A DNA stretch of 64,000 nt from Roseovarius bejariae (GCF_009669325.1 NZ_SZWE01000002.1:310001-374000), one strand, 5' to 3'. Positions 17,565 to 26,815 are shown, counted from the stretch's first letter. Notes: generated by a model from the letters alone, not told the origin. Program-made: numbers and translations.

Positions 17565-17742
17565 GGGCCATGTCCCCCTTGGTGCGGTCTTTTGATCTGG
17601 AGGGGGTGTTCGCGCTGCGGCGCGGCACCCCCGCGCGGAACTTGTAGGATTTGTGAAAGGTTTGCGCAATCCGGCTTAGTGGGTATTTGCCGGGTGGGGA
17701 AAATTCCCGTCCGTGTGGGTAGGGGGTGCTACCCGGGTGGCG

Positions 17743-17789
17743 CCGAAGTCTTGAAAAGACTTCGGTCCGATTTCTTGTGAAGAAATCGG
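17743..17789. repeat. Double-hairpin dispersed element, copy A
   Basis: Two perfect 10-bp hairpins separated by a single T: CCGAAGTCTT-gaa-AAGACTTCGG and CCGATTTCTT-gtg-AAGAAATCGG. It lies 15 bases past the 3' end of the lactate dehydrogenase gene. It matches copies B (24975-25021) and C (32687-32733). The first stem here has G-C where the others have A-T, a compensatory change that keeps the stem. Confidence 0.8.
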
Positions 17790-17803
17790 TTGGGCGCTGT
17801 GGG

Positions 17804-18943
17804 TCAGGCCTGCGCGAATAGTCTTTGCCGCGTATCGCTTAGACGGGTCAGGCCCAGTTGCCCCATGTTGGCAATGAGGTCTTGGCTGAGGATATGCACA
17901 AGGTGCGCGGGGCCGTCTTTGCCCAAGGCCCCAAGGGCATAGTGCCATGCGCGGCCCATCATCACGAAATCGGCCCCAAGGGCAAAGGCGCGCAGGATAT
18001 CGAGGCCCGACTCGATCCCGCCGTCAAGGATCACCGGCAGGGAGGTGGCCGCGCGGATGGCGGGCAGGGTTTCGATGGTGGCGGGGGCGCCGTCGAACTG
18101 GCGGCCCGCGTGGTTGGAAATCCAGATGGCATCGACGCCTTCGGCCTCGAGTGTCGATGCATCGGGGGCGGATAGCACGCCCTTGACCACGAAGGGTCCA
18201 TCCCATGCCTCACGAAGCCAGCGCAGGTAATCCCAATCGGGGGCGGTGCGCAGCAAATACCCTGCGTGTTTGTTCGAGGGCAGGCCCGAGGTTTTCCCCG
18301 CGTAATCGTCGATCAGGCGCATCCGGGGCATACCGCGCCCAGCCATGCCCATGGCCCAGGCCGGGCAGCGCGCCACCTGAGCAAGAAGGCGGGGCGTCAG
18401 GCGCGGCGGTTGCGTGAGGCCGGAGCGGGTTTGCCTTTCCCGGCGGCTGGGGCAGGGGACGTCGACGGTGAGAATCAGGGTGGAGAACCCCGCGTTTTTG
18501 GCGCGGGTGAGCATATCTTGCCGGATCTCGGGGTCGCGGGGCGGGTACATCTGGAACCATGCGTGTTGGCCCAGATCGCCCTGCAAGTCCTCGGGCTTCT
18601 GGCTGGCCACGGTGGACAGGCCATAGGGGATGTTCGCCTGTTCCGCCGCCCGGGCCAGCATCCCTTCGGCCCCGGGCCAGATAAGCCCGGACATACCCAC
18701 CGGGGCGATGCCGAAGGGCAGGGGGTAGGATTGCCCCATGAGGGATACCGATAGGTCCGGCTCCACCTCGCCGTGCAGGATGGAGGGCATCAGGGTAACC
18801 TTGTCCATCTCGGTGCGGTTGCGCCTTTGGGTGGCCTCGGTGCCGGTGGCGCTGTCGAGGTAGTCCCAGACGAAACGAGGGATGCGCCGCATGGCACGGG
18901 CGCGCAGGTCGGAGAGGGCGGGGTATCTGGCGTCAAGGCTCAT
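17804..18943 (-). CDS. lldD: FMN-dependent alpha-hydroxy acid dehydrogenase (L-lactate dehydrogenase type)
   Basis: A 379-residue flavoenzyme oxidising an L-2-hydroxy acid, most likely L-lactate to pyruvate with electrons passed to the respiratory chain. Family landmarks: RIPRFVWDYLDSATG near the N-terminus, PFGIAPVGMSGLIWPGAE, ILTVDVPCPSRRERQTR, the FMN-binding lysine in FVVKGVL, the catalytic His-Arg motif SNHAGRQFDGAPATIE, and DGGIESGLDILRAFALGAD in the phosphate-binding region. Substrate specificity among lactate, glycolate and mandelate cannot be read with certainty. It is separated from pyc by about 240 bases that include the double-hairpin element; both genes converge on pyruvate metabolism. 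Confidence 0.88.
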   Translation of the reverse strand: MSLDARYPALSDLRARAMRRIPRFVWDYLDSATGTEATQRRNRTEMDKVTLMPSILHGEVEPDLSVSLMGQSYPLPFGIAPVGMSGLIWPGAEGMLARAAEQANIPYGLSTVASQKPEDLQGDLGQHAWFQMYPPRDPEIRQDMLTRAKNAGFSTLILTVDVPCPSRRERQTRSGLTQPPRLTPRLLAQVARCPAWAMGMAGRGMPRMRLIDDYAGKTSGLPSNKHAGYLLRTAPDWDYLRWLREAWDGPFVVKGVLSAPDASTLEAEGVDAIWISNHAGRQFDGAPATIETLPAIRAATSLPVILDGGIESGLDILRAFALGADFVMMGRAWHYALGALGKDGPAHLVHILSQDLIANMGQLGLTRLSDTRQRLFAQA

Positions 18944-19047
18944 GGCCGTAGTTGTGCGGGTTCCTGTCGGTTTGTCCAGAGGAGAGAGGTGGGCCGTGCC
19001 GCTTTGCGGTGCCGATGCCGGAATGCAGAATATTTCACGTACGGGCA

Positions 19048-19062
19048 GAACATTCCCTGAAC
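19048..19062. promoter_or_regulatory. LexA (SOS) box upstream of uvrD
   Basis: GAAC-ATTCCCT-GAAC is an exact match to the alphaproteobacterial LexA site GTTC-N7-GTTC read on the other strand. It lies 42 bases upstream of the uvrD ATG, where it would cover the promoter, so uvrD is probably SOS-induced. Confidence 0.75.
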
Positions 19063-19103
19063 ATTCTCTTTAACTCGTTTTTAACCCGCGCTATCTTTGC
19101 CGG

Positions 19104-21452
19104 ATGAGCAGTTTTGACGAATCCGACGCCTTCGAGGGCGCCAGCCTGTCCGCGCGCGCCATGGCCGCGAGGCCCATGCCTTATCTGGATGACCTCAACC
19201 CCGAGCAGCGCGCGGCGGTGGAGGCCCTTGAGGGGCCGGTTTTGATGCTCGCAGGCGCGGGCACGGGCAAGACCAAGGCCCTGACCACGCGGATCGTGCA
19301 TTTGTTGAACACCGGCACGGCGCGCCCGAACGAGATTCTGGCGGTGACCTTCACCAACAAGGCCGCCCGCGAGATGAAAATGCGTGTAGGCCGGACCTTG
19401 GGGGAAGCCATCGAAGGGATGCCGTGGCTGGGCACCTTCCATTCGATCTGTGTGAAACTCCTGCGGCGTCATGCGGAACTGGTCGATCTGAAATCGAATT
19501 TCACCATTCTGGATACCGACGATCAGATCAGGCTTTTGAAGCAATTGATCCGCGCGGCAGGGATTGACGATAAACGCTGGCCCGCGCGGGCCTTGGCCGG
19601 GGTGATCGACAATTGGAAAAACCGCGCCTGGACGCCGGATAATGTACCGGCTGGCGAGGCGGGGGCCTTTGATGGCAAGGGCGTGGCGCTTTACAAGCAG
19701 TACCAGATACGCTTGCGGGAGTTGAACGCGGTGGATTTCGGTGATCTGCTCTTGCACATGGTCACGATCTTCCAGAGCCACGAGGATATTCTGGCGCAAT
19801 ATCAACGCTGGTTCCGCTACATCCTGGTGGACGAGTATCAGGATACCAACGTCGCTCAATACCTGTGGCTGCGGCTGCTGGCCGGGGGGCACAAGAACAT
19901 CTGTTGCGTGGGGGACGATGACCAGTCGATCTATGGCTGGCGTGGGGCCGAGGTGGGTAATATCCTGCGGTTCGAAAAGGATTTTCCGGGGGCCACGGTC
20001 ATCCGGCTGGAGCAGAATTACCGCTCGACCCCGCATATTCTGGCCGCGGCTGGCGGTGTGATTGCCGGCAACAAGGGGCGGTTGGGCAAGGAGTTGTGGA
20101 CCGAGGCGCCCGAGGGCGAGAAGGTGCGCCTGATCGGCCATTGGGATGGCGAGGAAGAGGCGCGCTGGATCGGGGAAGAGATCGAGGCCATGCAGCGCGG
20201 CACGCGGGGCATGCGCGCCTTTGGGCTGGATGACATGGCCATCCTTGTCCGCGCCTCGCACCAGATGCGGGCCTTTGAAGATCGGTTTTTGACCATCGGT
20301 TTGCCCTATCGGGTGATCGGTGGGCCTCGGTTTTACGAGCGGATGGAGATCCGCGATGCCATGGCCTATTTCCGGCTGGTGGTCAGCCCGTCCGACGATC
20401 TGGCATTCGAGCGGATCGTGAACACGCCCAAGCGCGGCCTTGGCGACAAGGCGCAGCAGACGATCCAGCGGATTGCGCGGGAAAATGGCGTGTCCTTGCT
20501 GGATGGCGCGGCTTTGGCGGTGGAGCAGGGCGCGATCAAGGGCAAGGGCGCGGCGGCGCTTGGCAAGCTTGTCGTGGACCTGTCCCGCTGGGGCCGGATG
20601 ACGGGGGATGCGGACTTGAGTCATATGGAACTGGCCGAGATCATCCTGGACGAGTCCGGCTATACCGAGATGTGGCAGAACGACAAGACACCCGAGGCGC
20701 CGGGTCGGTTGGAGAACCTCAAGGAACTGGTGAAAGCGCTGGAGCAGTTCGAGAACCTTGGTGGGTTCCTCGAACACGTCAGCCTGATCATGGACAACGA
20801 GAGCGAAGAACAGGGCGAGAAGGTCAGCATCATGACCTTGCACGCCGCCAAGGGCTTGGAATTTCCCGCCGTCTTCCTGCCGGGGTGGGAGGATGGGTTG
20901 TTCCCCTCGCAACGCTCGATGGACGAGAGCGGCCTCAAGGGTGTGGAGGAAGAACGCAGGCTGGCCTATGTCGGCATCACCCGGGCCGAGGAGATTTGCA
21001 CGATTTCCTTTGCGGGTAATCGCCGGGTTTACGGCCAATGGCAAAGCCAGATGCCGAGCCGCTTTATTGACGAGTTGCCCGAGGAGCATGTCGAGGTTTT
21101 GACGCCGCCGGATTTGTACGGCGGCGGCTATGGTGCGGCAGGCGGCATGGGCCAATCGGGGCTGGAACAGATGGCGGCGGAGGCCAATGTCTATAACTCC
21201 CCCGGGTGGCGGCGGATGCAATCGCGTGCGGGCGAGCGGCCCCTGAGCCAGCCGCGCGAAAGCAAGTCCAGCGTGATCGATGCGCAGGCGATCAGTTCGC
21301 ACACCATGGGCGAGCGGGTGTTTCATCAGAAGTTCGGCTATGGCGCGGTGATCGGCATCGAGGGCGACAAACTTGAGATCGACTTTGAAAAGGCGGGCGT
21401 CAAGAAAGTGGTGGCGCGTTTCGTGACCGGCGCGGACGACGTTCCGTTTTGA
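19104..21452 (+). CDS. uvrD: ATP-dependent DNA helicase UvrD/PcrA
   Basis: A superfamily 1 helicase of 782 residues acting in nucleotide excision and mismatch repair and in clearing protein roadblocks from DNA. Motifs in order: Q-motif region LNPEQRAAVEA, Walker A GAGTGKT (residues 51-57), motif Ia AVTFTNKAAREM, motif II ILVDEYQDTN, motif III VGDDDQSIYGWRGA, motif IV LEQNYRS, motif V VSIMTLHAAKGLEFP, and motif VI RRLAYVGITRAEE. The C-terminal tail ends in a Tudor-like segment, GERVFHQKFGYGAVIGIEGDKLEIDF, typical of PcrA/UvrD. A LexA box sits just upstream, suggesting induction after DNA damage. Confidence 0.95.
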   Translation: MSSFDESDAFEGASLSARAMAARPMPYLDDLNPEQRAAVEALEGPVLMLAGAGTGKTKALTTRIVHLLNTGTARPNEILAVTFTNKAAREMKMRVGRTLGEAIEGMPWLGTFHSICVKLLRRHAELVDLKSNFTILDTDDQIRLLKQLIRAAGIDDKRWPARALAGVIDNWKNRAWTPDNVPAGEAGAFDGKGVALYKQYQIRLRELNAVDFGDLLLHMVTIFQSHEDILAQYQRWFRYILVDEYQDTNVAQYLWLRLLAGGHKNICCVGDDDQSIYGWRGAEVGNILRFEKDFPGATVIRLEQNYRSTPHILAAAGGVIAGNKGRLGKELWTEAPEGEKVRLIGHWDGEEEARWIGEEIEAMQRGTRGMRAFGLDDMAILVRASHQMRAFEDRFLTIGLPYRVIGGPRFYERMEIRDAMAYFRLVVSPSDDLAFERIVNTPKRGLGDKAQQTIQRIARENGVSLLDGAALAVEQGAIKGKGAAALGKLVVDLSRWGRMTGDADLSHMELAEIILDESGYTEMWQNDKTPEAPGRLENLKELVKALEQFENLGGFLEHVSLIMDNESEEQGEKVSIMTLHAAKGLEFPAVFLPGWEDGLFPSQRSMDESGLKGVEEERRLAYVGITRAEEICTISFAGNRRVYGQWQSQMPSRFIDELPEEHVEVLTPPDLYGGGYGAAGGMGQSGLEQMAAEANVYNSPGWRRMQSRAGERPLSQPRESKSSVIDAQAISSHTMGERVFHQKFGYGAVIGIEGDKLEIDFEKAGVKKVVARFVTGADDVPF

Positions 21453-21544
21453 TGCAAATGCCATCTGGAAACGCCCCCTTTTCACGCAGGTCATGTAAGT
21501 TATATATGCAACTCACGAAGCATGGTTGAGACAGCGCGTTGAGC

Positions 21545-21886
21545 ATGAGCCAGTACCAGGTGATCACGGCAGGGCCTATGGGGGACGACGGGGACGATAC
21601 CTCGGTCGTGGTGGAGACCCGTACCAAGACCAAGCGGCCGCCGCTGTACAAGGTCTTGCTGCTGAATGACGATTATACCCCGATGGAATTCGTGGTCGCC
21701 GTGCTGGAGAGGTTTTTCGGTATGAACCACGCGCAGGCCTTCGAGATCATGCTGACCGTCCACAAGAAGGGTGTCGCGGTCGTCGGGGTCTTCAGCCACG
21801 AGATCGCCGAGACCAAGGTGGCGCAGGTGATGGATTTCGCGCGCCAGCATCAGCACCCGCTGCAATGCACCATGGAAAAAGAATAA
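21545..21886 (+). CDS. clpS: ClpS adaptor of ClpAP protease
   Basis: A 113-residue cytoplasmic adaptor that delivers proteins with N-terminal destabilising residues (N-degrons) to ClpA. The core reads [24 protein letters not shown], with the N-degron pocket residues Asn-Asp-Asp and the downstream His in [21 protein letters not shown]. The start is taken as the ATG at 21545; a TTG two codons earlier is possible. It has a long, disordered-looking N-terminus (about 30 residues). It is followed one base later by the rsmC-like gene. The matching transferase Bpt is at 55972-56799. Confidence 0.93.
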   Translation: MSQYQVITAGPMGDDGDDTSVVVETRTKTKRPPLYKVLLLNDDYTPMEFVVAVLERFFGMNHAQAFEIMLTVHKKGVAVVGVFSHEIAETKVAQVMDFARQHQHPLQCTMEKE

Positions 21887-21887
21887 C

Positions 21888-22880
21888 GTGTCGTCCGTGT
21901 CGCGCTTGACGCTGGCCTTGGAGGCGGGCGATCTGACCCTGCCGGAGGCGGGGCGGATTGCCGTGTTCGCGCCGCGCGGAGAGACCGATTTATCCGCCTT
22001 GCCCAAAGAGCGGGTGCAGGTGATCACCGGACGCAAGCCGGAGTTCGATGGCTTTGCCGTGCGAGGTTTTGACTGTGCGGTCGAGGCGCAGGGGCGGTAT
22101 GCTGCCGCCCTCGTGATCGTGCCGCGTGCCAAGGCGCAGGCGCGGGCACTTGTGGCCGCGGCCTGTGCGGTCAGCGAAGGATTGGTCATCGTCGACGGGG
22201 CCAAGACCGACGGGGTGGATTCCATCCTCAAGGCGGTGCGGGGCCGGGTGCCGGTTTGGGGGCCTGTCAACAAGGCGCATGGTAAGCTTTTCTGGTTCGA
22301 AGCGGGGCCGCAGTTTACCGATTGGGCTGTTGCGGAGACTCAAGAGGTCGCGGGCGGGTTCGTCACCGCGCCGGGGGTGTTTTCCGCCGATGGGATCGAT
22401 CCGGCCTCACGCCTGTTGGGCGATCACCTGCCCGAGAAACTGGGCGCCGTGGTGGCCGATCTGGGCGCGGGTTGGGGATACCTGAGCACGCGGGTTCTGG
22501 AGCGTGAGCGCGTCGAGCGGGTGCATCTGGTTGAGGCCGATCACGCCGCCCTTGAGTGCGCCAAGCAAAATGTCAGTGACCCACGCGCCGCGTTCCATTG
22601 GGCCGATGCCACCACATGGCGCGCGCCCGAGCCGGTGGATACGGTAGTGATGAACCCGCCCTTTCACACGGGCCGCGCCGCCGACCCCGACCTTGGCCGC
22701 GCCTTCATCGCGCAGGCGGCGGGAATGCTGAAACAGAAAGGGCAGCTTTGGATGGTCGCCAACCGGCATTTGCCCTATGAAACCGCCCTGTCCGAGCGGT
22801 TTGGCGAGGTTTCGGAGGTGGCGGGCGACAATCGCTTCAAGGTGCTGCGGGCCACGCGACCCATCCGGAAGCATAGGTAG
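21888..22880 (+). CDS. RsmC-like 16S rRNA (guanine-N2) methyltransferase
   Basis: A 330-residue class I SAM methyltransferase. The C-terminal catalytic domain contains a SAM site, VVADLGAGWGYLS, and the catalytic NPPF motif in TVVMNPPFHTG, the hallmark of N2-guanine or N6-adenine methylation. It then has QLWMVANRHLPYE, typical of RsmC/RlmG. The N-terminal 170 residues look like the degenerate pseudo-methylase domain of RsmC. The probable reaction is m2G1207 formation in 16S rRNA. It starts at GTG one base after the clpS stop, so the two are likely co-transcribed. Confidence 0.82.
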   Translation: MSSVSRLTLALEAGDLTLPEAGRIAVFAPRGETDLSALPKERVQVITGRKPEFDGFAVRGFDCAVEAQGRYAAALVIVPRAKAQARALVAAACAVSEGLVIVDGAKTDGVDSILKAVRGRVPVWGPVNKAHGKLFWFEAGPQFTDWAVAETQEVAGGFVTAPGVFSADGIDPASRLLGDHLPEKLGAVVADLGAGWGYLSTRVLERERVERVHLVEADHAALECAKQNVSDPRAAFHWADATTWRAPEPVDTVVMNPPFHTGRAADPDLGRAFIAQAAGMLKQKGQLWMVANRHLPYETALSERFGEVSEVAGDNRFKVLRATRPIRKHR

Positions 22881-22951
22881 AAAGCCCTTCCCCCGGTTTC
22901 TTTCCATGGCGTAGGCTCAACCGGCAGAATCACGACAGGAGTGTTCCGCGC

Positions 22952-23752
22952 ATGTCATTTTCCATTTCCGGCAAGACCGCCATCGTCACCGGCGGCGCCA
23001 ATGGTATCGGGTTGGCCATCGGGCGACACTTTGCCGACAAGGGGGCGAACGTGATGTTCGCCGACATGGACGAAGACCGTTTGGTCAAGGAGTTGGGCGA
23101 GAACAAGGAAGACAGCAATATTCGCTATTTCGCCGGGGACCTGCGCGAAAAGCTGACGTTGGCGAACCTGCTGTCGGCCACGATCGATGCCTTCGATCAG
23201 GTGGATATCCTGATCAACGGGTCGCGGCAGGTGGTGCCCTCGGACCCGCTCAATCCCGACGATGACGCGGTCGAGATGCTGTTGCAGCAAAACCTGATGA
23301 CCGCCCTGCGATTGAGCCAGTTGGTGGCCAAGCGGATGATCAAGCAATCCGAAGGGCAAGAGGGTGGCATGGCGGGCACGATCGTCAACATGTCGTCGAT
23401 CGCGGCGCGCCGTACGCATCCCGATCTTCTGGCCTATTCAGTGTCCACCGCGGCCCTCGACCAGATGACGCGCAGCCTTGCGGTGGCGCTTGCGCCGCAT
23501 CGCATCCGGGTGAATGCGGTGGCCTTCGGCTCGGTCATGTCGGCCTCGCTCAAGGACACGTTGCGCGATAACCGCAGCTTCCGCAGCGACATAGAGGAAC
23601 ACACGCCGCTCGGACGGATCGCCTCGCCCACGGAACTGGCCGAAGCGGTTCAATACCTGTCTTGCGACGGGTCGGGGTTCATGACCGGCCAGATCATGAC
23701 GGTGGATGGCGGGCGGTCCCTGCTGGACCCGGTGGCGGCGCCTGCGCATTAG
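22952..23752 (+). CDS. SDR-family protein lacking the catalytic lysine
   Basis: A Rossmann-fold short-chain dehydrogenase/reductase of 266 residues. The NAD(P)-binding TGGANGIG motif is intact, as is the Ser of the catalytic set (S149 in NMSSIAA) and Tyr162. However, the YxxxK motif reads YSVST, with Thr166 in place of the lysine, and the usual NNAG is NGSR. A loss of ordinary oxidoreductase activity, or a changed mechanism, is therefore likely. The C-terminal MTGQIMTVDGGRSL is standard for the family. ATG is preceded by AGGAGTG. Its TAG stop is formed by the outer end of a MITE (23750-24019), so the original C-terminus may have been altered. Confidence 0.85.
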   Translation: MSFSISGKTAIVTGGANGIGLAIGRHFADKGANVMFADMDEDRLVKELGENKEDSNIRYFAGDLREKLTLANLLSATIDAFDQVDILINGSRQVVPSDPLNPDDDAVEMLLQQNLMTALRLSQLVAKRMIKQSEGQEGGMAGTIVNMSSIAARRTHPDLLAYSVSTAALDQMTRSLAVALAPHRIRVNAVAFGSVMSASLKDTLRDNRSFRSDIEEHTPLGRIASPTELAEAVQYLSCDGSGFMTGQIMTVDGGRSLLDPVAAPAH

Positions 23753-24019
23753 GGTCCGTGGATAGTCATAAGCCGCCACCAGCGCGAGACGGATTTTGCA
23801 CAGCGCCAGGCGCTTTGACCGCCGAGATGTGGTTCATCGCAAGGGCGAAGCAACGCAGCGGTGGGCAAAATCCGCCGCGCCCCGAAGGGGTTTCGCCATA
23901 ATCGCCCATTTCTGCGTCATTCGAGCTTGAAATAGCACGCTGTTCCTGCGCTCGAATTCCTGGAACTGAGCGATTTTGGACTGAAACTGGTGACGGTTTA
24001 TGACTGTCCACGGACCCTA
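23750..24019. mobile_element. MITE with 33-bp terminal inverted repeats
   Basis: A 270-bp non-coding element. The left end (23750-23782) and the reverse complement of the right end (23987-24019) agree at 30 of 33 positions, beginning TAGGGTCCGTGGA. The outer TA is a possible target duplication. Inside are two further perfect inverted repeats: CGGATTTTGC/GCAAAATCCG (23790-23799 with 23865-23874) and ATTCGAGC/GCTCGAAT (23919-23926 with 23950-23957). No transposase is present, so it would have been moved in trans by a full-length element with the same ends. Confidence 0.82.
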
Positions 24020-24079
24020 GGTCTGGTTTTGCCTTCGGGGGCCTGCTAGTCAAAGCCACAGACAAGAAGGACCCTGCCC

Positions 24080-24970
24080 ATGACATCCGATTTCTCCGAG
24101 GAAAAGCGCCGCGCGGCCACGTGGTTCCGGCAGTTGCGCGACGAGATCGTCGCTGCCTTCGAGGGGCTGGAGGACAGCCATGCCGAGGGCCCTTTGAGCG
24201 AGGCCGCACCGGGCCGTTTCGAGGTGAGCGAAACCAAGCGGACAAGCGACGATGGCTCGGACGCGGGCGGCGGGTTGATGAGCGTGATGCGCGGCGGGCG
24301 TGTGTTCGAGAAGGTCGGTGTCAATGTCTCGGAAGTCTACGGCACCCTGGGCGAGGCCGCGCAGAAGGCCATGGCGGCCCGCGGTGTGCCGGGGATGGAG
24401 ACCGACCCGAGTTTCTGGGCCAGCGGCATCAGCCTTGTGGCCCATATGCAGAACCCGCATTGCCCGGCGGTGCATATGAACACGCGGATGTTTTGGACGC
24501 CGGGGGCGTGGTGGTTCGGTGGTGGGTCGGACCTGAACCCCTGTATCGAGTATGACGAGGATACCGCCCATTTCCACGCCACGCAAAAGGCGCATCTCGA
24601 CCCGCATGGCGCGGATATCTACCCGTGGCTCAAGGATTGGGCAGACGAGTATTTCTATATCCCGCATCGGCACCGGGCGCGCGGGGTGGGCGGTATTTTC
24701 ATGGATGACCGCAATTCTGGCGACTGGGAGGCGGATTTCGCCCTGACGCAGGATATTGGCCGGGCGTTCTTGCCTGCCTTTGTGCCCTTGATCGAAAAGC
24801 GCCGGGTGCAGGATTGGGACGAGGCCGACAAGGATACACAGCTTATCCATCGTGGGCTGTATGCCGAATATAACCTTGTCTACGACCGGGGCACCAAGTT
24901 TGGCCTTGCCACGGGCCATGACGCCAATGCCGTGCTGATGAGCCTGCCGCCCTTGGCGAAGTGGGTGTGA
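24080..24970 (+). CDS. hemF: Oxygen-dependent coproporphyrinogen III oxidase
   Basis: Converts coproporphyrinogen III to protoporphyrinogen IX with O2, a late step of haem and bacteriochlorophyll synthesis. The product is 296 residues, near the usual length. Conserved segments: RFEVSETKRTSDDGSDAGGG (family variant), VFEKVGVNVSEVYG, the metal and substrate region ASGISLVAHMQNPHCPAVHMNTR, GAWWFGGGSDLNPC, and the C-terminal YAEYNLVYDRGTKFGLATG. I see no FNR-type site in the short upstream region, which is bounded by the MITE. The double-hairpin element follows five bases after the stop. Confidence 0.95.
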   Translation: MTSDFSEEKRRAATWFRQLRDEIVAAFEGLEDSHAEGPLSEAAPGRFEVSETKRTSDDGSDAGGGLMSVMRGGRVFEKVGVNVSEVYGTLGEAAQKAMAARGVPGMETDPSFWASGISLVAHMQNPHCPAVHMNTRMFWTPGAWWFGGGSDLNPCIEYDEDTAHFHATQKAHLDPHGADIYPWLKDWADEYFYIPHRHRARGVGGIFMDDRNSGDWEADFALTQDIGRAFLPAFVPLIEKRRVQDWDEADKDTQLIHRGLYAEYNLVYDRGTKFGLATGHDANAVLMSLPPLAKWV

Positions 24971-24974
24971 GGCG

Positions 24975-25021
24975 CCGAAATCTTTAAAAGATTTCGGTCC
25001 GATTTCTTTTGAAGAAATCGG
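24975..25021. repeat. Double-hairpin dispersed element, copy B
   Basis: CCGAAATCTT-taa-AAGATTTCGG, a single T, then CCGATTTCTT-ttg-AAGAAATCGG. It sits between the convergent hemF and SLC13 genes, 5 and 13 bases from their stops, and may act as a bidirectional terminator or 3' end stabiliser. Confidence 0.8.
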
Positions 25022-25033
25022 GATTTGCCGTTG

Positions 25034-26815
25034 TTACAGTGGCCAGAACATGAGAATTGCCGGGGTCGACACCGCGATCACCAAAATCTCCAGAGGTAGC
25101 CCCATCCGCCAGTAATCGCCAAAGCGATACCCCCCGGGGCCAAGGATCAGCGTGTTATTCTTGTGGCCAATCGGCGTGAGGAATGCCGCCGAGGCAGCCA
25201 CGGCCACGGCCATCAGGAAGGCGTCGGGCGATGCATCGAGGCGGCGGGCCATTTCGATCCCCACTGGCGCGGCCACTAGGCTGGTGGCGGTGTTGTTGAG
25301 TACATCCGACAGGGTCATGGTGACCGCCATGAGGATTGCAATGATCGCCCAGCCGGGCAGGCCCTCGGTCAGGTCCACCATTTGACCGGCCAAAAGGTCG
25401 GCGCCGCCGCTGTCATTGAGGGCCGCACCCAGTGGGATGAGCGAGCCGAGCAGGACCACGACGGGCCACTCGATCTGGTCATAAAGTTCGCGCAGGGGGA
25501 TGATCCCGGCCAGAACATAGGCCACCACCACGGCGCCCAGACCGACCGGCAGGCTGAGCAGGCCGAAGGAGGCCGCCCCGACAGCGGCGGCAAACAGGCC
25601 GATGGCCAGCCACGCCATGTTCTGCTTGGTGATCGACAGGCCCCTCTCGGCCAAGGGCAGGCATCCCAGCCAGCGCACCACCTGCGGGCCGTGATCGACC
25701 GGGGTCAGCAGCAGAAGGATGTCGCCCGCCTTGATCTTCGCGCGGCGCAGGTTATCCGTGATCCGCCGCCCCTGACGGGAAACCCCCACGATGATCGACC
25801 GCTGGCGCCAGTGCAGGCCGATGGCCTGCGCCGTCGTTTCGGCGATCCGGGCGTCGCGGGGTACGACGGCCTCGATCAGGGCAAGGCCCTCGGCGTCGCC
25901 CTCGACCACGTCGAGGCGTTCGGAATCGGTATAGGCAAGACCCTGGCTTGCGCGGAAATCGTCGAGCGCGTCGGGGTGGGCTTCGAGGACAAGAATGTCG
26001 TCGGGTTCGAGCCGGGTGCTGCGGGCGCTGCCATAGCGACGCTTGCCGTCGCGGACCAGGCCGAGGATGGTCACCTCGTTGTCGTCGGCGGCTTCGTAGA
26101 GCGCCCCCAAGGGTTCGCCGATGGCGGGGTTGTCCTCGGGGACCGAAAGCTCGGCGAGATAGGCTGATGTTTCGTGCAGAGCGTGGGTTGGATCCTGTTC
26201 TGTGGCCCGGCGCGGGATGAGGCGCCAACCGACGAGAGTGACGAAGGCCATACCGGCCAGTGCCACGGTGGCCCCGACCGGGGCGAAATCGAACATCTGG
26301 AAGGACTCGCCCATTTCCTCGGCCCGGATGGAGGCGATGATGATATTGGGCGGTGTGCCGATCAGGGTGACCATGCCGCCCAGTATGGTGGCGAAGCTGA
26401 GCGGCATGAGGGTTAGCCCCGGGGAGCGGCCCGCCTTGCGCGCGGCGCGCAGGTCCACGGGGATGAGCAGGGCAAGGGCCGCTACGTTATTGATAAAACC
26501 CGATAAAATCGCGCCGCCGCCGCCCAGTATGGCGATATGACCTTGCAGCGATCTGCCACTGTCCACCACGAGGCGGGTAATCAGCTGTATCGCCCCCGCC
26601 TTGACCAGTCCGGCGGAGACAACAAGGACAAGCGCGACGATGATCGTGGCATGGTGCCCGAAACCCGCAAAGGCCTCTTCGCTGGGAACCACGCCAAGGA
26701 TCACCCCGGCCAGCAGCGTGGAAAAGGCAACGATATCATAGCGATAGCGCCCCCAAAGCAGCAATGCGAAGAGAAGGCCAAAGAGACTGAAAAGGATGAT
26801 CTGGTCACTGGTCAC
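25034..26815 (-). CDS. SLC13-family permease with TrkA-C domains
   Basis: A 593-residue polytopic transporter of the DASS/SLC13 type. Hydrophobic segments flank a soluble middle (about residues 200-385) made of two TrkA-C (RCK_C) regions, for example [17 protein letters not shown] and [17 protein letters not shown]. Each half has a conserved transport motif: [16 protein letters not shown] in the first and [17 protein letters not shown] with [19 protein letters not shown] in the second. Substrates in the family include sulfate, dicarboxylates and sodium-coupled anions, so specificity is unresolved. GTG at 26815 is preferred because GGAGG lies seven bases upstream; an upstream ATG at 26863 lacks a ribosome binding site. 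Confidence 0.85.
   Translation of the reverse strand: MTSDQIILFSLFGLLFALLLWGRYRYDIVAFSTLLAGVILGVVPSEEAFAGFGHHATIIVALVLVVSAGLVKAGAIQLITRLVVDSGRSLQGHIAILGGGGAILSGFINNVAALALLIPVDLRAARKAGRSPGLTLMPLSFATILGGMVTLIGTPPNIIIASIRAEEMGESFQMFDFAPVGATVALAGMAFVTLVGWRLIPRRATEQDPTHALHETSAYLAELSVPEDNPAIGEPLGALYEAADDNEVTILGLVRDGKRRYGSARSTRLEPDDILVLEAHPDALDDFRASQGLAYTDSERLDVVEGDAEGLALIEAVVPRDARIAETTAQAIGLHWRQRSIIVGVSRQGRRITDNLRRAKIKAGDILLLLTPVDHGPQVVRWLGCLPLAERGLSITKQNMAWLAIGLFAAAVGAASFGLLSLPVGLGAVVVAYVLAGIIPLRELYDQIEWPVVVLLGSLIPLGAALNDSGGADLLAGQMVDLTEGLPGWAIIAILMAVTMTLSDVLNNTATSLVAAPVGIEMARRLDASPDAFLMAVAVAASAAFLTPIGHKNNTLILGPGGYRFGDYWRMGLPLEILVIAVSTPAILMFWPL

Noticed and set aside
19035-21494. 819-residue open frame on the minus strand opposite uvrD
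   Set aside because: The plus strand has every UvrD motif in order; the opposite frame has no recognisable domain or start signal.
23766-24245. 159-residue minus-strand frame through the MITE and the hemF start
   Set aside because: It crosses both MITE ends and runs antisense to the hemF N-terminus; no transposase motif is present.
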